Shown here: piece by piece, positions 8,545-18,746 of the stretch
How the letters are laid out: every line of letters starts with the position of its first letter
How positions within the stretch are numbered: position 1 is the first letter of the stretch
Assembly (NCBI GenBank): GCA_964496035.1
Contig: CAZBXI010000007.1
Location: 1-47,509, forward strand
From: EX4484-217-1 sp964496035
Lineage (GTDB): Archaea; Thermoproteota; Thermoprotei_A; EX4484-217-1
Length of the DNA stretch: 47,509 nucleotides
Direction of reading: 5' to 3'
The notes under the pieces: model-generated
The model's database searches: none
Told to the model about the DNA's origin: nothing
Seen by the model: the letters and a program-made list of their open reading frames with translations, nothing else
Position numbers and translations under genes: made by a program

Positions 8545-10854
8545 ATGGAAGGAAAGAGGAAGATATTTACCATTACACTCATTTTGCTTATGGTTTATGC
8601 AAGTAATATTGGCTTAGTATTTGCTCCTAATAGCAATGAACCTGTTCTATGGTTTAAAAACGTTAGAAGCGAACATGTTAGATTTTCAAGTAGTGGAAAC
8701 TTCATCTTAGCTTGGAGTATGAAATCTCTAACACTACTCAATATCCAAGGAGATGTAGTTTTAAGTATTGAAGCAGAAAATTACTCATCAATAAGCTACG
8801 CTACTATAAGCCCTAAAGAAGACATTATCATAGTATGTTACATGGCTGTTGAACCTCTTGAAAGCGGGGAAGAAGCAACATCAATTATGGTTGCCGCCCA
8901 CAATATTAGCGGTGAAATTCTCTGGAGTGTTATTGAGGAAAATGCCTTATTCTGTAAAGCAGAATTTTCACCTAACGGAAAATACTTAGCACTAGCCATT
9001 ACTCATAAAGGGAAAAGGAGAAACAACGTCTTCGAAAAGAACATTGTCTTAGAGCTTTTAACGGTAAAGGGCGATGTTTTGTGGAAGAAGGAAATATGCA
9101 ATGAAACCATAGCAGAACCCCTACTACACTTCACAGATAAGGGGTTAGTAGTAGCTGCCGGTAGGAACTTGTTCTTAATAAGCAGAAACGGGGAAGTCCT
9201 TTTTGCTAAGAAGCTTTCCTCGGAAATTAGGGACATGGACGTAAATGCTAACGGAAGCTTAGTAGCCGCCGCTGAGCATAACATGTTACACGTTTACGAT
9301 AGTCATGGTGTAGAACTTTGGAATGTAAGTACTGGAGCTCTGCTATTCTATGTTGACGTTAGTGATAATGGCGAATACGTGGTTATCGGGGGATGGAAGG
9401 GTGCATGGTGTTACAGTGGTAATGGAAATAAGCTTTGGAGCTATGTTCACGGTAAAGACTGTATAACACCAGTAACTGTGTCTAACAATGGTTATGCTGT
9501 TGTAGTTGACCACAGCGAATTAACTGTTAAAGCAGTACTCATTAACCAGGAAGGTAAGGTGTTTTGGACCCGTGAACTGCCGAAGTTAGGTGTGTGCTCT
9601 AGCCTTGACATTACGGAGGATGCGTCTTTAACTGTTTTAGGTAGTGACTACGGACTATACTTGCTTAAAGGTAGAGAATACAGAAGCACAGTAGCTCCTC
9701 TGCCTGAAATTAGAATAGCTGAAGTAACTATTATAAATAAACCTCCACTTCTCTGGATTCTTCACTGTAACGATAGTTTAAGAATCGTACAACTGCTTAA
9801 GGATGGTAGTCTTCTTGCCGTAACAGAAGGCTGGATACACTACATTGCAAGTAATGGAACTATAGCTTGGAGCAAACCCGTAGGACCTCCTCTTAAAGCA
9901 TTAGCTACGGAAAACTACATAATTGTAGCATCTTTACGTAAAGTAATTCTCCTAGGTAGGAGTGGAGAAGAATTATGGTTAAGAAACATTGATGATAATG
10001 TTGAAGCTTTAGCCTTCCTTAACAATAAGGTAGTAGCTGTTACATGGGGTAATGTTTACCTAATCAGTTTGAAAGGCGAAATAGAAGCTAATGTGGAGAT
10101 AACTACACCAGAAGAACCTAAGCTTCATATCGGGTCTCCATGGGTTATAGCTAAAACTGATCCTTCAGAAAGCGTTGTCGCGGTAGCGTATAGTTACACT
10201 AGTAGCGTTTTGGCCTTAATTAATTCTAAGGGTGAAACGTTATGGTTCATAAACTTGAACACTCCAATAATGGCTCTTTCGCTTACAGGAACAAAGTTAA
10301 TACTAGGGTTAGGTAATGGAACAGTTTTAGCCATAGACTTTAAAGAAAAGAGAATTCTTTGGAGAAAAACACTTATCCCTAACCGTAAAGCTCCAATAAT
10401 TAACGTGGTAGCCTCAGAAAATGGAGAATACATTGTTGTAAATAGCAAAGACGGGATAATGTACATGTTAAGTGGTAGCGGTAAAATACTATGGACCTAT
10501 CCTAAAGAGTACGGTAAAGAACAATACACTTATTCAACACTATCAAGAGATTCTACGTACGTAGTAGGTTATGGCTCACATGTAATATTATTGGACCGTA
10601 ATGGCAAAGTCCTTTGGAAAAGAAAAGTATTCGCAGAAGCTGCGAGAGAAAATTACCTCTCAATAACGCCTGACTTAACGTATTTAGCTGTGATATATTC
10701 AGGGAATAATGTCCAATACTTTAAGATGAAAGATGTTCTTCAACAAACAATGCTTCATGAGGTAAAAGAGCTTTCATTAATACCTTACTCTATACTGTTA
10801 GTAGCTATTTTAATTGTAGCTTTCATTATTATTCTGAAAAGGGTCATAAGGTAG
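8545..10854 (+). CDS. large surface-anchored PQQ/WD40-like beta-propeller protein
   Basis: The 769-aa product has an N-terminal signal (basic MEGKRK followed by IFTITLILLMVYASN and ending VFA), about 715 residues of repeating beta units and a C-terminal membrane anchor (ILLVAILIVAFIIIL) ending in KRVIR. Blade motifs recur roughly every 40-45 residues: GEILWSVI, GDVLWKKE, GVELWNVS, NKLWSYVHG, GKVFWTREL, GEELWLRN, GETLWFIN, KILWTYP and GKVLWKRK, often preceded by SPNGKYLA-type turns. This suggests two stacked propellers. ATG 8545 has GAGG ten bases upstream and begins directly at the signal peptide. It probably faces outward. Its ligand is unknown; no PQQ-enzyme active-site residues are evident. 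Confidence 0.8.
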   Translation: MEGKRKIFTITLILLMVYASNIGLVFAPNSNEPVLWFKNVRSEHVRFSSSGNFILAWSMKSLTLLNIQGDVVLSIEAENYSSISYATISPKEDIIIVCYMAVEPLESGEEATSIMVAAHNISGEILWSVIEENALFCKAEFSPNGKYLALAITHKGKRRNNVFEKNIVLELLTVKGDVLWKKEICNETIAEPLLHFTDKGLVVAAGRNLFLISRNGEVLFAKKLSSEIRDMDVNANGSLVAAAEHNMLHVYDSHGVELWNVSTGALLFYVDVSDNGEYVVIGGWKGAWCYSGNGNKLWSYVHGKDCITPVTVSNNGYAVVVDHSELTVKAVLINQEGKVFWTRELPKLGVCSSLDITEDASLTVLGSDYGLYLLKGREYRSTVAPLPEIRIAEVTIINKPPLLWILHCNDSLRIVQLLKDGSLLAVTEGWIHYIASNGTIAWSKPVGPPLKALATENYIIVASLRKVILLGRSGEELWLRNIDDNVEALAFLNNKVVAVTWGNVYLISLKGEIEANVEITTPEEPKLHIGSPWVIAKTDPSESVVAVAYSYTSSVLALINSKGETLWFINLNTPIMALSLTGTKLILGLGNGTVLAIDFKEKRILWRKTLIPNRKAPIINVVASENGEYIVVNSKDGIMYMLSGSGKILWTYPKEYGKEQYTYSTLSRDSTYVVGYGSHVILLDRNGKVLWKRKVFAEAARENYLSITPDLTYLAVIYSGNNVQYFKMKDVLQQTMLHEVKELSLIPYSILLVAILIVAFIIILKRVIR

Positions 10855-11029
10855 TAGCATGAGAACAGGGTATGAAACTCTTGGTTATTTAATTGAGATA
10901 ATTACATTGTTTATGGGTCGGTTGTTCCGGTTTTCATCAGCTTTCAGAGACCCTCTTACTCCTCACTCCCATTATCTTATTTAATTCTAAGAAATCTTTT
11001 AATATTTTCAATAACGTACTCGGATATTT

Positions 11030-11806
11030 CTATTTGCCTACTCTTGCGGTGAACAAGCAACACTCATCCCCTTTAGCTATACACTTAACTTCTTCCACAA
11101 TTACATCTTTATTCTCAATTTTCGACAATAATCCTGCAAGTACTCCTTTAAAGAAGTATCCTGATGGCTCTTTAGATGGTTTGCACATCATACACTCTAT
11201 GGAGTCACCTATTTTTACAGTGTACGTTCTTTCTAAGGGGTTGAAAGATATTTCCTCAATAATGCCCCATCCTGTAGCCCTAACTAAAGCGGAAAAGAGT
11301 GCCAATATTTCTTTCTTCGAGGATGCTATTTTCCTATAGTCCTCATATACGTCTTCTCCAACCTTTTTACCTTGATAGTATAGGAATACCTTTCCAGCAT
11401 CACCTAACGCTACTTTTATATCCCTAAATATTCCCTTCAGTACGCTTTCCCTAGCAATCCACGCTCTACTACCCAATGCAAGTACTGGAAAATGAACAAC
11501 ATCTATAATGAAGCCGTTAAATAAGGGTTTAAACGATACAGCATCCTTTACGCCTTTAGCTGAAGCCACATCTTTAACTATTTCTTCAACTTTAACCTTA
11601 GCTTTCGAGATGTCAAGGTAAACCATTAACTCTAGATCTTCACCAGCACTAATAGCGTGAATGTACATGGTCTTAGTACCGTGTTTTTCAAGAAGCCCAG
11701 CTAGGAACTGAATAATTTCAGGTCTATTAGCGGCTTTTATTACGAGTCCCAAAAGTTTCTTACCTGGCGAAAATACTGCTCTTGAAATATCAAGAGCTTT
11801 CCCCAT
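11030..11806 (-). CDS. V4R-domain protein with N-terminal ACT-like domain (paralogue 1)
   Basis: The 258-aa protein has an N-terminal ACT-like half (LLGLVIKAANRPEIIQFLAG, then VEEIVKDVASAKGVKDAVS) and a C-terminal V4R domain. The V4R domain ends with ECMMCKPSKEPSGYFFKGVLAG and VEEVKCIAKGDECC, the conserved cysteine-bearing core. V4R domains bind small hydrophobic molecules and, in some proteins, metal ions. Two relatives are in this window at 33515-34288 (close) and 46196-47041 (distant). I chose the ATG at 11806 because AAAGGGG lies six bases upstream and it matches the start of the 33515 paralogue; an ATG at 11812 sits too close. Likely a ligand-responsive regulator, but no DNA-binding domain is present. 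Confidence 0.85.
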   Translation of the reverse strand: MGKALDISRAVFSPGKKLLGLVIKAANRPEIIQFLAGLLEKHGTKTMYIHAISAGEDLELMVYLDISKAKVKVEEIVKDVASAKGVKDAVSFKPLFNGFIIDVVHFPVLALGSRAWIARESVLKGIFRDIKVALGDAGKVFLYYQGKKVGEDVYEDYRKIASSKKEILALFSALVRATGWGIIEEISFNPLERTYTVKIGDSIECMMCKPSKEPSGYFFKGVLAGLLSKIENKDVIVEEVKCIAKGDECCLFTARVGK

Positions 11807-11878
11807 AAGCATCCCCTTTAAGACAGTTAATTCCTAAACTAAATTATGCTATATAAGCTAATTGAAAAATATCAAAAA

Positions 11879-12109
11879 CTACTTCTTGCCAATATAGTGG
11901 GCTATGTATGAAGATAGCAGAGTCGCCGACACAAAGAAGATAACAAGTAGGATAGCAGGTAAAATGTGTTGTTCTTGAGTTATAGTCAGGGTCTTCGAAA
12001 ACCACACTAAGGACGCTAATCCTACAATTAAGCCAACCCACTTAAATCCTACATTAAAATGGCCTGCTATAAATGCTAAAACCAGGAGTACAGGTATGAG
12101 ATATATCAC
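11879..12109 (-). CDS. small membrane protein, unknown
   Basis: The 76-aa protein has two or three hydrophobic segments (about 2-17, 25-40 and 52-70) and ends AHYIGKK. The GTG at 12109 has GGTG seven bases upstream. It is on the same strand as, and 70 bases ahead of, the V4R gene and may be cotranscribed with it. No family is recognised. A different frame at 11844-12041 overlaps it but reads poorly. Confidence 0.6.
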   Translation of the reverse strand: MIYLIPVLLVLAFIAGHFNVGFKWVGLIVGLASLVWFSKTLTITQEQHILPAILLVIFFVSATLLSSYIAHYIGKK

Positions 12110-12222
12110 CGCTAAACACCGCTTCTTCGATTTTCCAAGAAGGGTATTAAGTACTACTTAACTATATGTAGGAGAGAATTAAGAGTACGTATTACCGCTA
12201 TAATTGCGATGAAGCTCACTAA

Positions 12223-12780
12223 TTAGACTCTTCTAATTACCTCAACAATGCTATTAATAAACTTTAGAAGCTCTTCTGTTTCCCAGGACCATTCAGAGAA
12301 AAGAACAGGGTTTCTGGGTTCACCAAACCACTTTAACCCATATTTACTGCATAAATTGGTAATGTATTCTTCTTCTCTCTTAGAGAATTTACCTGTTTCT
12401 ACAAGAAACCTATCTCTAGGATCTGTAATGCTCGATGTGAATACCATATAATTATATTCTAAACCTAAAATGCCTGATATATTTTGTGAAGTAGAGAAAA
12501 CTAGGCATGTTAAATGGGTAAAGTTGACAGGTTTACCTAGCATAACCCATTCTCTCAACTGACTTAGAGCGTTAGGTACATACCCGGTACCAGCATATCC
12601 TCCAGCATCACTATACCCTTTAGAATACAATGCATCGCCTAAGATGATTAAGGTTTGAGGTGACGTTAGGGACTTCTCCGGAGCAAAATTATTTTCTTCA
12701 AACCACAGTATTGGGGCTCTAGTGAGTCTATATCTTTTCCTAATCTCCTCTGAAAGTTCAGGGTAGTCTAAATATAACAT
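12223..12780 (-). CDS. conserved-looking soluble protein, unknown
   Basis: The 185-aa protein has ordinary codon use and mixed alpha/beta composition, no signal peptide and no membrane segment. Visible features are a Gly-rich stretch DAGGYAGTGYVP (about residues 58-69), LIILGDALY before it, and a C-terminal helical region with LVETGKFSKREEEYI. ATG 12780 has a good GGAG site eight bases upstream. It is divergent from the metalloprotease gene at 12889 and shares the short spacer between them. I do not recognise the family, and no catalytic pattern is certain. Confidence 0.6.
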   Translation of the reverse strand: MLYLDYPELSEEIRKRYRLTRAPILWFEENNFAPEKSLTSPQTLIILGDALYSKGYSDAGGYAGTGYVPNALSQLREWVMLGKPVNFTHLTCLVFSTSQNISGILGLEYNYMVFTSSITDPRDRFLVETGKFSKREEEYITNLCSKYGLKWFGEPRNPVLFSEWSWETEELLKFINSIVEVIRRV

Positions 12781-12813
12781 GTTCGGGCACTCCTTTTTAG
12801 AAATTAAGCTAAA

Positions 12814-12821
12814 CTATATAA
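12814..12821. promoter_or_regulatory. symmetric TATA box between divergent genes
   Basis: CTATATAA lies in the 108-base spacer between the genes starting at 12780 (minus) and 12889 (plus). It reads as a TATA element on both strands and sits about 35 bases from the minus start and about 70 from the plus start, so it could serve either. Confidence 0.4.
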
Positions 12822-12888
12822 ACTAAGTGTAATACTGCAATACTGTGTAGGCATAGATAATTTATGGACATTCAATAGGGCTTAGCGT

Positions 12889-14052
12889 ATGGAGAAGAAA
12901 CAAGTAGTAATCATTGCAGTAATTGCTCTATTAGCTGTAGTTATAGCCTATTATTTAGCAGTACCTCGTCTTACACCGCGACTGGGTAATGAAGTGCTTA
13001 GAAGGAGAATTCTGGAAACAATAAACGATGTTAAACTTAGAGTTGAGGAAATAAGAGGACTTAAGTTCCCTAAAGAACTTCACGTAGAAGTAATTGATAC
13101 TAAATGGGTTTTAGAGCATTGGGCTCCACCAACTAAGCCAAGAGAAGAGGAGATTTATGAAGAAGTAGTGTTTAAACTTACGCTCCTAGTTCCACCTAAC
13201 TTCAGCATTGTTGAAAGTGAGAGAAAATGGACAGCATCGTTTATGGCTGCAACAGTAGGCTATACCCTTTACGTAGTAAAGGACGTGTTCAACATTGAAG
13301 ACCCCGTTAGTAAGAGAGCTTTAGCTCATGAACTAACCCATATACTCCAATACCACTATTTCCACCCTGAATACCCTTCATCCTTAGATGGTAAATTAGC
13401 TGTTCTAGCTCTTGTAGAAGGAGATGCTGACTATGTAGCTGATCTTTACTGTAACTTAACCGGAATACCTCCAAGACCTAAAGTAGGTATTCCTGTAGAT
13501 GAGCCATATATGGCTCTTAAGCTTTTCCCATACATTTTCGGTGAGGGCTTTGTTGAATATTTATATTCGAAGGGAGAATGGGAGCTAGTAAATAACGCCT
13601 ATGCTAATCCTCCAGAGAGTACTGAGCAAGTACTAAACCCTGAAAAGTATTTGGAGGAAGAAGAACCTGTTAATGTTAGGATAAGCTTGAGCAAATATGG
13701 GGAACCACTATATGTCAATACTATGGGAGAATACTACATATTACTAATTCTAGCTTCTAAAATAGATATGAAGAAGGCATTTAAGGCAGCTCAAGGATGG
13801 GGAGGAGACTACCTAGCGCTATATCGAGAACAAGATAAATGGATTTTATGCTGGAACATAACGTGGGATACTGATTTAGATGCCCAAGAATTCTATGAGG
13901 CATTTACCGAGGCATTAGCAGAAATAAATGCTTCGGAAATAACATGCTTAGACAATAAGAAGGTTTACAGACTATACAATTACGTAATTGAAGTTATGAT
14001 AGAGAATAAGATAACGTTTTTACGTATTTACACAGTTGCAACTGAAACCTAG
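12889..14052 (+). CDS. membrane-anchored HExxH (gluzincin-type) metalloprotease-like protein
   Basis: After a membrane anchor (residues 4-24) the 387-aa protein carries HELTH at 147-151. This is the zinc-binding HExxH, with the likely third ligand Glu177 in LVEGDADYVADLY 26 residues later. That spacing and the E-x-x-A/D context match gluzincin-type zinc peptidases. The rest is soluble, with a long region of unknown fold and conserved-looking YGEPLYVNTMGEYY near 275-288. It is probably an extracellular or pseudoperiplasmic peptidase facing outward. ATG 12889 lacks a strong ribosome site; a TATA at 12814 is a plausible promoter. The family was not identified precisely. Confidence 0.75.
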   Translation: MEKKQVVIIAVIALLAVVIAYYLAVPRLTPRLGNEVLRRRILETINDVKLRVEEIRGLKFPKELHVEVIDTKWVLEHWAPPTKPREEEIYEEVVFKLTLLVPPNFSIVESERKWTASFMAATVGYTLYVVKDVFNIEDPVSKRALAHELTHILQYHYFHPEYPSSLDGKLAVLALVEGDADYVADLYCNLTGIPPRPKVGIPVDEPYMALKLFPYIFGEGFVEYLYSKGEWELVNNAYANPPESTEQVLNPEKYLEEEEPVNVRISLSKYGEPLYVNTMGEYYILLILASKIDMKKAFKAAQGWGGDYLALYREQDKWILCWNITWDTDLDAQEFYEAFTEALAEINASEITCLDNKKVYRLYNYVIEVMIENKITFLRIYTVATET

Positions 14053-14395
14053 ATAATATGCGGTTGTCTAGTTTAAAAGGGTAAGTAAAAAGAAAAGCAC
14101 CACAATACTTAAGTATAAACATTAGAAAATAGTAAATCGTTACTTAAGAATTTAACATTAAATCAAAGCTGATTTGAATGTGTGGCCAAACATACTACAC
14201 TATTCTCAGAAAAGCAAATAGTTCATTTGAGAAGCAAACACTGGAAATCAAGGATCAAAACATAACCTATAAATAGCAGGACCATATGGTGCCTAAAGCC
14301 GCTGGGTTTTTAACAACCGTTTCCTAGTACTAAATTAGATGATGAAAGAAACGGGTATGAAAGTTATTAATGATTAAAATGGCTGAGCGCTGACA
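14053..14395. other. intergenic region, nothing recognised
   Basis: This 343-base AT-rich gap lies between the convergent metalloprotease and S9 peptidase genes. I see no frame that reads like protein and no clear hairpin or terminator. Confidence 0.4.
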
Positions 14396-16159
14396 TTACT
14401 TCTTCAAATATCTTTCTAGAAATATTAGCGCTGGGAGAAGTATTTTGACTGCATCGTCCATTTTAGCTATGTAGTGCCCCATATCTGGTGCTATATGCGC
14501 TTCAAAGGTTTTACCTAGCTCTAGAAGTTTACCCATGTATTTAAGTACGGGTTTTAGCGGTGTTCTAGTATCGTTTTGCGGGTGAATAATACATAGCGGC
14601 GCAGATACCTTATCAACATATGTTATTGGAGATCTTTCCATGAACAACTCTTTTTTCCCTGCAAAAAGCACCTCTATGAATCTCCTAAATATGTCATCGC
14701 TAAGTCCATACATTTCTTCCCAATCAGCAACACCTGCCCCGGCAACACCGCACTTCCATAAGCCTGGATGTTTACCCATAGCTAGGAAGGTCATGTATCC
14801 GCCATAACTGTAGCCCATTATAGCGACCTTTCTTTCATCTACAATACCGTTCTTAACACCCCAATTCCTAGCATAAACAACGTCTAGGAGGTCTCCACCA
14901 CCAGGATCCCCGATGTCGAGTATTCTGAAGTCATCACCGTATCCTGTAGAACCTCTGAAATTAGGTGCTAAAACATGGTACCCCGTGGTCACTAATGATG
15001 CTATGAATATGCTCCATAAGTCTCTTACTTCAGCCCATGGACCTCCATGAACATAAACTACTCCTGGACCTGGCTTAGAAGCTATTTTACTTTCAACAAT
15101 ATACATAGGTATTTCGAGATTGTCAAAAGACCTATATTTTACAAACTTTACTTCGCCAATTCTCTTTCCAAGTTCTTCAGGTAAAACATTGTCCACTATA
15201 GTTTTGTATACTCTACGCTCTAAATTCACTTCTAATATTCTAGGTGGCTGTACGAGACTAGATACTGCAACAAATACCTTACTCTCCATGAATGCAGGTA
15301 CGCCATGTATTGTACCTGTAGGTGTTGGTACCTCTCTGCCATCAATGAAGAGCTTTGACCTACCATTTTTCTTCCCTACTGCCCATATTTTACCATTAGG
15401 AGTCCAGCCATAAATGTCATGTTCAGTAGGATTATATACATCGTAGTCTCCGTAGCTGAATTTCACTTTCCCAATAACGTCGCTTTCAGGGTTATAGAGG
15501 TATAGCCTATTTGAGCCTTCGAAATTGCTTTCAAATAGAACTGTTTCTCCAAGTACTCTAGGTAGTTTGTTCTGAGAACCCTCCTTAGGTGTGTAAATTT
15601 TAAGCTCATTAGTTTCTAAGTTTAAGGTAAATATTTCATATGTTTTCGGGTTTTTCCTAAGATTACCAAAACCAACTACGTACTTGCTACTAACATCGGT
15701 TACGAAAGCTAATGTTTCAAGTTTAACAATTTTCTCCCATGAACCATCCATTTTAGCTAAATATATTGCAGTATCTACTGCTGTGGCTCCAGTAAAAGCT
15801 ATGTAAGACCCGTTAAATGCTATACCGAAGATTCTCATTAGAGGGGTGTCGGCTAAAAGATCTTCTTTACCAGTTCTAACATCTACGTAAAATACCCTGT
15901 GAAGTTCTTTACCCTTAGTTACATCTCTAGTAAACACCGTGTAAGGTGATGTAGCTACGGGTATTGCTGTCTCATGTACGGGTTCTACTGTAAGCCTCTT
16001 TACCTTCTTAGATTCCAGATCAATAGACCATAAGCTTCTAACACCTTCCTGTGTAGATAAATAGACTAGGTTGTTGGCTGCAACACCTAAAGTAGCATAT
16101 AATGGTATTTTTACGAGGACCTCAAGTGTTCTAACAATATCTGAAGTACTTAGCTTCAT
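14396..16159 (-). CDS. S9-family serine peptidase (prolyl oligopeptidase / acylaminoacyl-peptidase type)
   Basis: The 587-aa protein has an N-terminal seven-bladed propeller (residues about 15-325, blades such as NLVYLSTQEGVRSLWSID and RLYLYNPESD) and a C-terminal alpha/beta-hydrolase domain. The catalytic triad is visible: Ser451 in GYSYGGYMTF, Asp530 in HPQNDTRTP and His562 in DMGHYI. YVHGGPWAE supplies the oxyanion region. It cleaves short peptides or removes N-acyl residues, probably in the cytoplasm. I chose the ATG at 16159, which has GGTG six bases upstream; the GTG at 16168 overlaps that site. The gene is isolated and convergent with the metalloprotease. Confidence 0.9.
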   Translation of the reverse strand: MKLSTSDIVRTLEVLVKIPLYATLGVAANNLVYLSTQEGVRSLWSIDLESKKVKRLTVEPVHETAIPVATSPYTVFTRDVTKGKELHRVFYVDVRTGKEDLLADTPLMRIFGIAFNGSYIAFTGATAVDTAIYLAKMDGSWEKIVKLETLAFVTDVSSKYVVGFGNLRKNPKTYEIFTLNLETNELKIYTPKEGSQNKLPRVLGETVLFESNFEGSNRLYLYNPESDVIGKVKFSYGDYDVYNPTEHDIYGWTPNGKIWAVGKKNGRSKLFIDGREVPTPTGTIHGVPAFMESKVFVAVSSLVQPPRILEVNLERRVYKTIVDNVLPEELGKRIGEVKFVKYRSFDNLEIPMYIVESKIASKPGPGVVYVHGGPWAEVRDLWSIFIASLVTTGYHVLAPNFRGSTGYGDDFRILDIGDPGGGDLLDVVYARNWGVKNGIVDERKVAIMGYSYGGYMTFLAMGKHPGLWKCGVAGAGVADWEEMYGLSDDIFRRFIEVLFAGKKELFMERSPITYVDKVSAPLCIIHPQNDTRTPLKPVLKYMGKLLELGKTFEAHIAPDMGHYIAKMDDAVKILLPALIFLERYLKK

Positions 16160-16244
16160 ACAGGACACCTGAAATTAATCATTAAAATATAGTGAGTCAC
16201 CCGAGTTTTAAGTGTTCCGTAATTAGCATTAATAGAGTCCGGGA

Positions 16245-17116
16245 TTATTTTAGCATAGTAGCTCCGGTAAAAACTAGAATAGCTGCAAGAACTATCCTCA
16301 CCCTGAACTTTTCCCTAAGTAAGGTAATTGCTAGGGAGATTGAAACAACAGGAGATGTCGAGGCAATAAACGATGCTTTATCGGCACCTAAGTAGGTTAT
16401 TGCGTTAAGTAGCATTATTACTCCAAAACCTGTACCGAAGAATCATCCAACAGATAGGATAATCAACGTCTTTCTGCTTTTACCCATGAAGTTAATGTCT
16501 AAATTAAGTGCTTTAGCAAGTAAAGTAAGCATAATACCTACTAATAATGTTCTAAGATAAATTATAGCTGCGGGATCTACTTCACCATTCAAAAGATAGT
16601 TCATTGAAATTATCGATAATGCGTAGCCTAATGCTGCTCCAAGACATGCAATAAGCCCTAAAATACTTCCAGTACCTAGATTTTTTCTTTCCTAATAAAC
16701 TAATCATACGGACGATAGTATGAGGAATCCTCCTAAAATGTTAGGTGCTGTTAATTTTTCACCAAATAGCGTAACAGACATTATAGCGACCAATAGAGAA
16801 TAGGTGCTAGCTAAAGGTGTAGCTATTGAAGCACCTACTCTCTTGATCAAGAAGAGAAAGAAAGTATCGCCAACCATAGGACCTGCTAATGCTGAAAAAC
16901 TACGAACACCATGACTTCCCATGGTATGTAAGGCATTAGCTTGTACATGATAAGTATTGGTGTTAATAGTATAAGCGCGCTCTATGACCTTATGGTGTTA
17001 GCCTCTAGAACATGCAGGTCATTCCTCATTCTAACTTTGTAAAGTAAAGGTGATAGGCCAAAGGAGAATAAAGCTACAACAGCGTACATAAACCCTATGA
17101 TTTCCTCAGAAACCAC
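16245..17116 (-). pseudogene. degenerate EamA/DMT-family transporter
   Basis: The reading starts with a GTG at 17116 behind a good GGAGG site and runs through EIIGFMYAVVALFSFGLSPL, then hits TAG at 16982-16984. It resumes, shifts frame near 16900, continues through PMVGDTFFLFLIKRVGASIA, is broken again near 16690, hits a TGA at 16443-16445 and ends at TAA 16245-16247 after AAILVFTGATMLK. The joined reading of about 290 residues, with ten hydrophobic segments in two repeats, matches the drug/metabolite transporter family. Four or more lesions make sequencing error unlikely. An intact family member is at 44542-45408. Confidence 0.85.
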
Positions 17117-17187
17117 GATGCATCCTCCGTGACCGTATTAACTTTCTAAGCTTTAACCCCAGAACATACGTATATTGAATTTAAACT

Positions 17188-18594
17188 TTACTTTGGACTT
17201 GGACGTGCCGTTTCAAATGCAAGTTTCGGGGAAGGTTCTATTACCCTCCTAAGCCATGTTCCCCTAATGAGCCATGCCAACGCAATAGTGCCTGCTCCAA
17301 TGTTACTTATAGCCATAGCTAACCATACCCCTAAAGATCCAATTTCCATAATATAAGCTAATAGTATGCTTAACCCTATTCTCAAAACCCACAGCCTTAC
17401 TGCTGAAAGCACTGCAACAAACCTTGTATGACCTGATCCGGCAGCTACAGCTCCTGCTACAAAGAATATTCCGAAAAACGGTATTGAACTGCTTACTGCA
17501 TGAATTAGCTTTGAGCCTTCAGCTACTACGTCTTGTTCATTAACGAAAAATGAAACAGCTTGACCACTGAAAACAAATAGAAGTAGAGCTCCTAGGGCAA
17601 GAAAACCTGAAGTAAACGTAACCGACGTTTTAGCTATGGACATAGCCCTACTATATTTCTCCGCGCCAATGTTTTGGCCGACCATTATTGAAGTAGCTCT
17701 ATTCAGCCCTCGCGTAACTGCTTGCATAATGTTTATAATCCTAACCACAACACCGTAAGCAGCAATAACCGTTGAACCGAACCTAGAAACAATAGACATC
17801 ATAACTGTAAATCCTAAAGCATTAAATGACTGCTGAATAGAAAGAGGAGTACCTATTGAAAAAACTTTTCTAAGCCACCATTTCTCAATCCTAAGATCAC
17901 TTAAACTTACTTTAATGCCCTTAAACCCTTTAAAAAGAAGGAAACCTCCAACAATGGAAACAATAGATCTTGAAACAACAGTAGCTATAGCTGCTCCAGC
18001 AACGCCCATAGCAGGAAAACCTAAAAGACCGAAAATCATTATTGGATCTAAAATTATGTTCGTAATTGCTGAGGAAACGTTAAGTATTGTTGGTGTTCTA
18101 GTATCGCCTATAGCATTAGCTACGGTGTTAAACGTGAAACCAAAGAAGACAATAGGTATTCCGAGGAAAATAATTCTAGCATAACTTACAGCTAAAGGAT
18201 AGATGCTTGAAGGAACACCTATCATAGAAAGAACTTGAGGAATAAATAAGTAGCCTATACCGCTCAAAACTAAAGCGCCTAAAAGTAGGAAGCTTATAAG
18301 CTGCCCAGCACTTTTCTTTGTCATCTCCTTATCTTTAGCTCCCACATATTGGGAAATAAGAGCTATACCTGCCATAGCATAGCCCATACCTATAGAGTAG
18401 AAGAGCATTATTAAAGGCCAACAAACAGTAGGTGCTCCAAAAGCCACCTTACCTAGTTTACCAAGCCAGAAAGCGTCAATAAGGTTATAGGACATGTTAA
18501 CCAGGTTAGCAACTACAACGGGCCAAGCAAGCCAAACCATAGTACCTAAAACAGGCCCGTTCACTATCCTATCCCTAATACTGTCAACACCCAC
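17188..18594 (-). CDS. MATE-family efflux transporter
   Basis: The 468-aa protein has twelve hydrophobic segments and matches the multidrug and toxin extrusion family in both halves: VWLAWPVVVANLVNMSYN near the N-terminus, GYAMAGIALISQYVGAKD in TM3-4, and the second half with IGTPLSIQQSFNALGF. It would export cationic drugs or metabolites using a sodium or proton gradient. I chose the GTG at 18594 because AGGGG lies seven bases upstream; a TTG at 18612 has no such site. It lies just ahead of the dead DMT transporter and runs in the same direction, so the two may once have formed an operon. Confidence 0.9.
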   Translation of the reverse strand: MGVDSIRDRIVNGPVLGTMVWLAWPVVVANLVNMSYNLIDAFWLGKLGKVAFGAPTVCWPLIMLFYSIGMGYAMAGIALISQYVGAKDKEMTKKSAGQLISFLLLGALVLSGIGYLFIPQVLSMIGVPSSIYPLAVSYARIIFLGIPIVFFGFTFNTVANAIGDTRTPTILNVSSAITNIILDPIMIFGLLGFPAMGVAGAAIATVVSRSIVSIVGGFLLFKGFKGIKVSLSDLRIEKWWLRKVFSIGTPLSIQQSFNALGFTVMMSIVSRFGSTVIAAYGVVVRIINIMQAVTRGLNRATSIMVGQNIGAEKYSRAMSIAKTSVTFTSGFLALGALLLFVFSGQAVSFFVNEQDVVAEGSKLIHAVSSSIPFFGIFFVAGAVAAGSGHTRFVAVLSAVRLWVLRIGLSILLAYIMEIGSLGVWLAMAISNIGAGTIALAWLIRGTWLRRVIEPSPKLAFETARPSPK

Positions 18595-18746
18595 TCCACT
18601 ACCCCTATTCAATGGGAGTATGCACCTTTACCATATCGTAGAACAACCATATTTAAAATATTCGATAAAAATTATTCAGAGAACCTGTCAGATCAATAGA
18701 ATTTTTAATTTAAACCTCAACTAATTAGGATATTGGGTTCCGATAC

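Noticed and set aside
10859..10984. 41-codon plus-strand open frame after the large propeller gene
   Set aside because: Weak ribosome site and no recognisable character; probably chance.
11844..12041. 65-codon minus-strand frame overlapping the small membrane protein
   Set aside because: The 76-residue frame at 11879-12109 has membrane helices and a ribosome site; this one has neither.
16192..16395. 67-codon plus-strand open frame
   Set aside because: It is the antisense of the dead DMT transporter.
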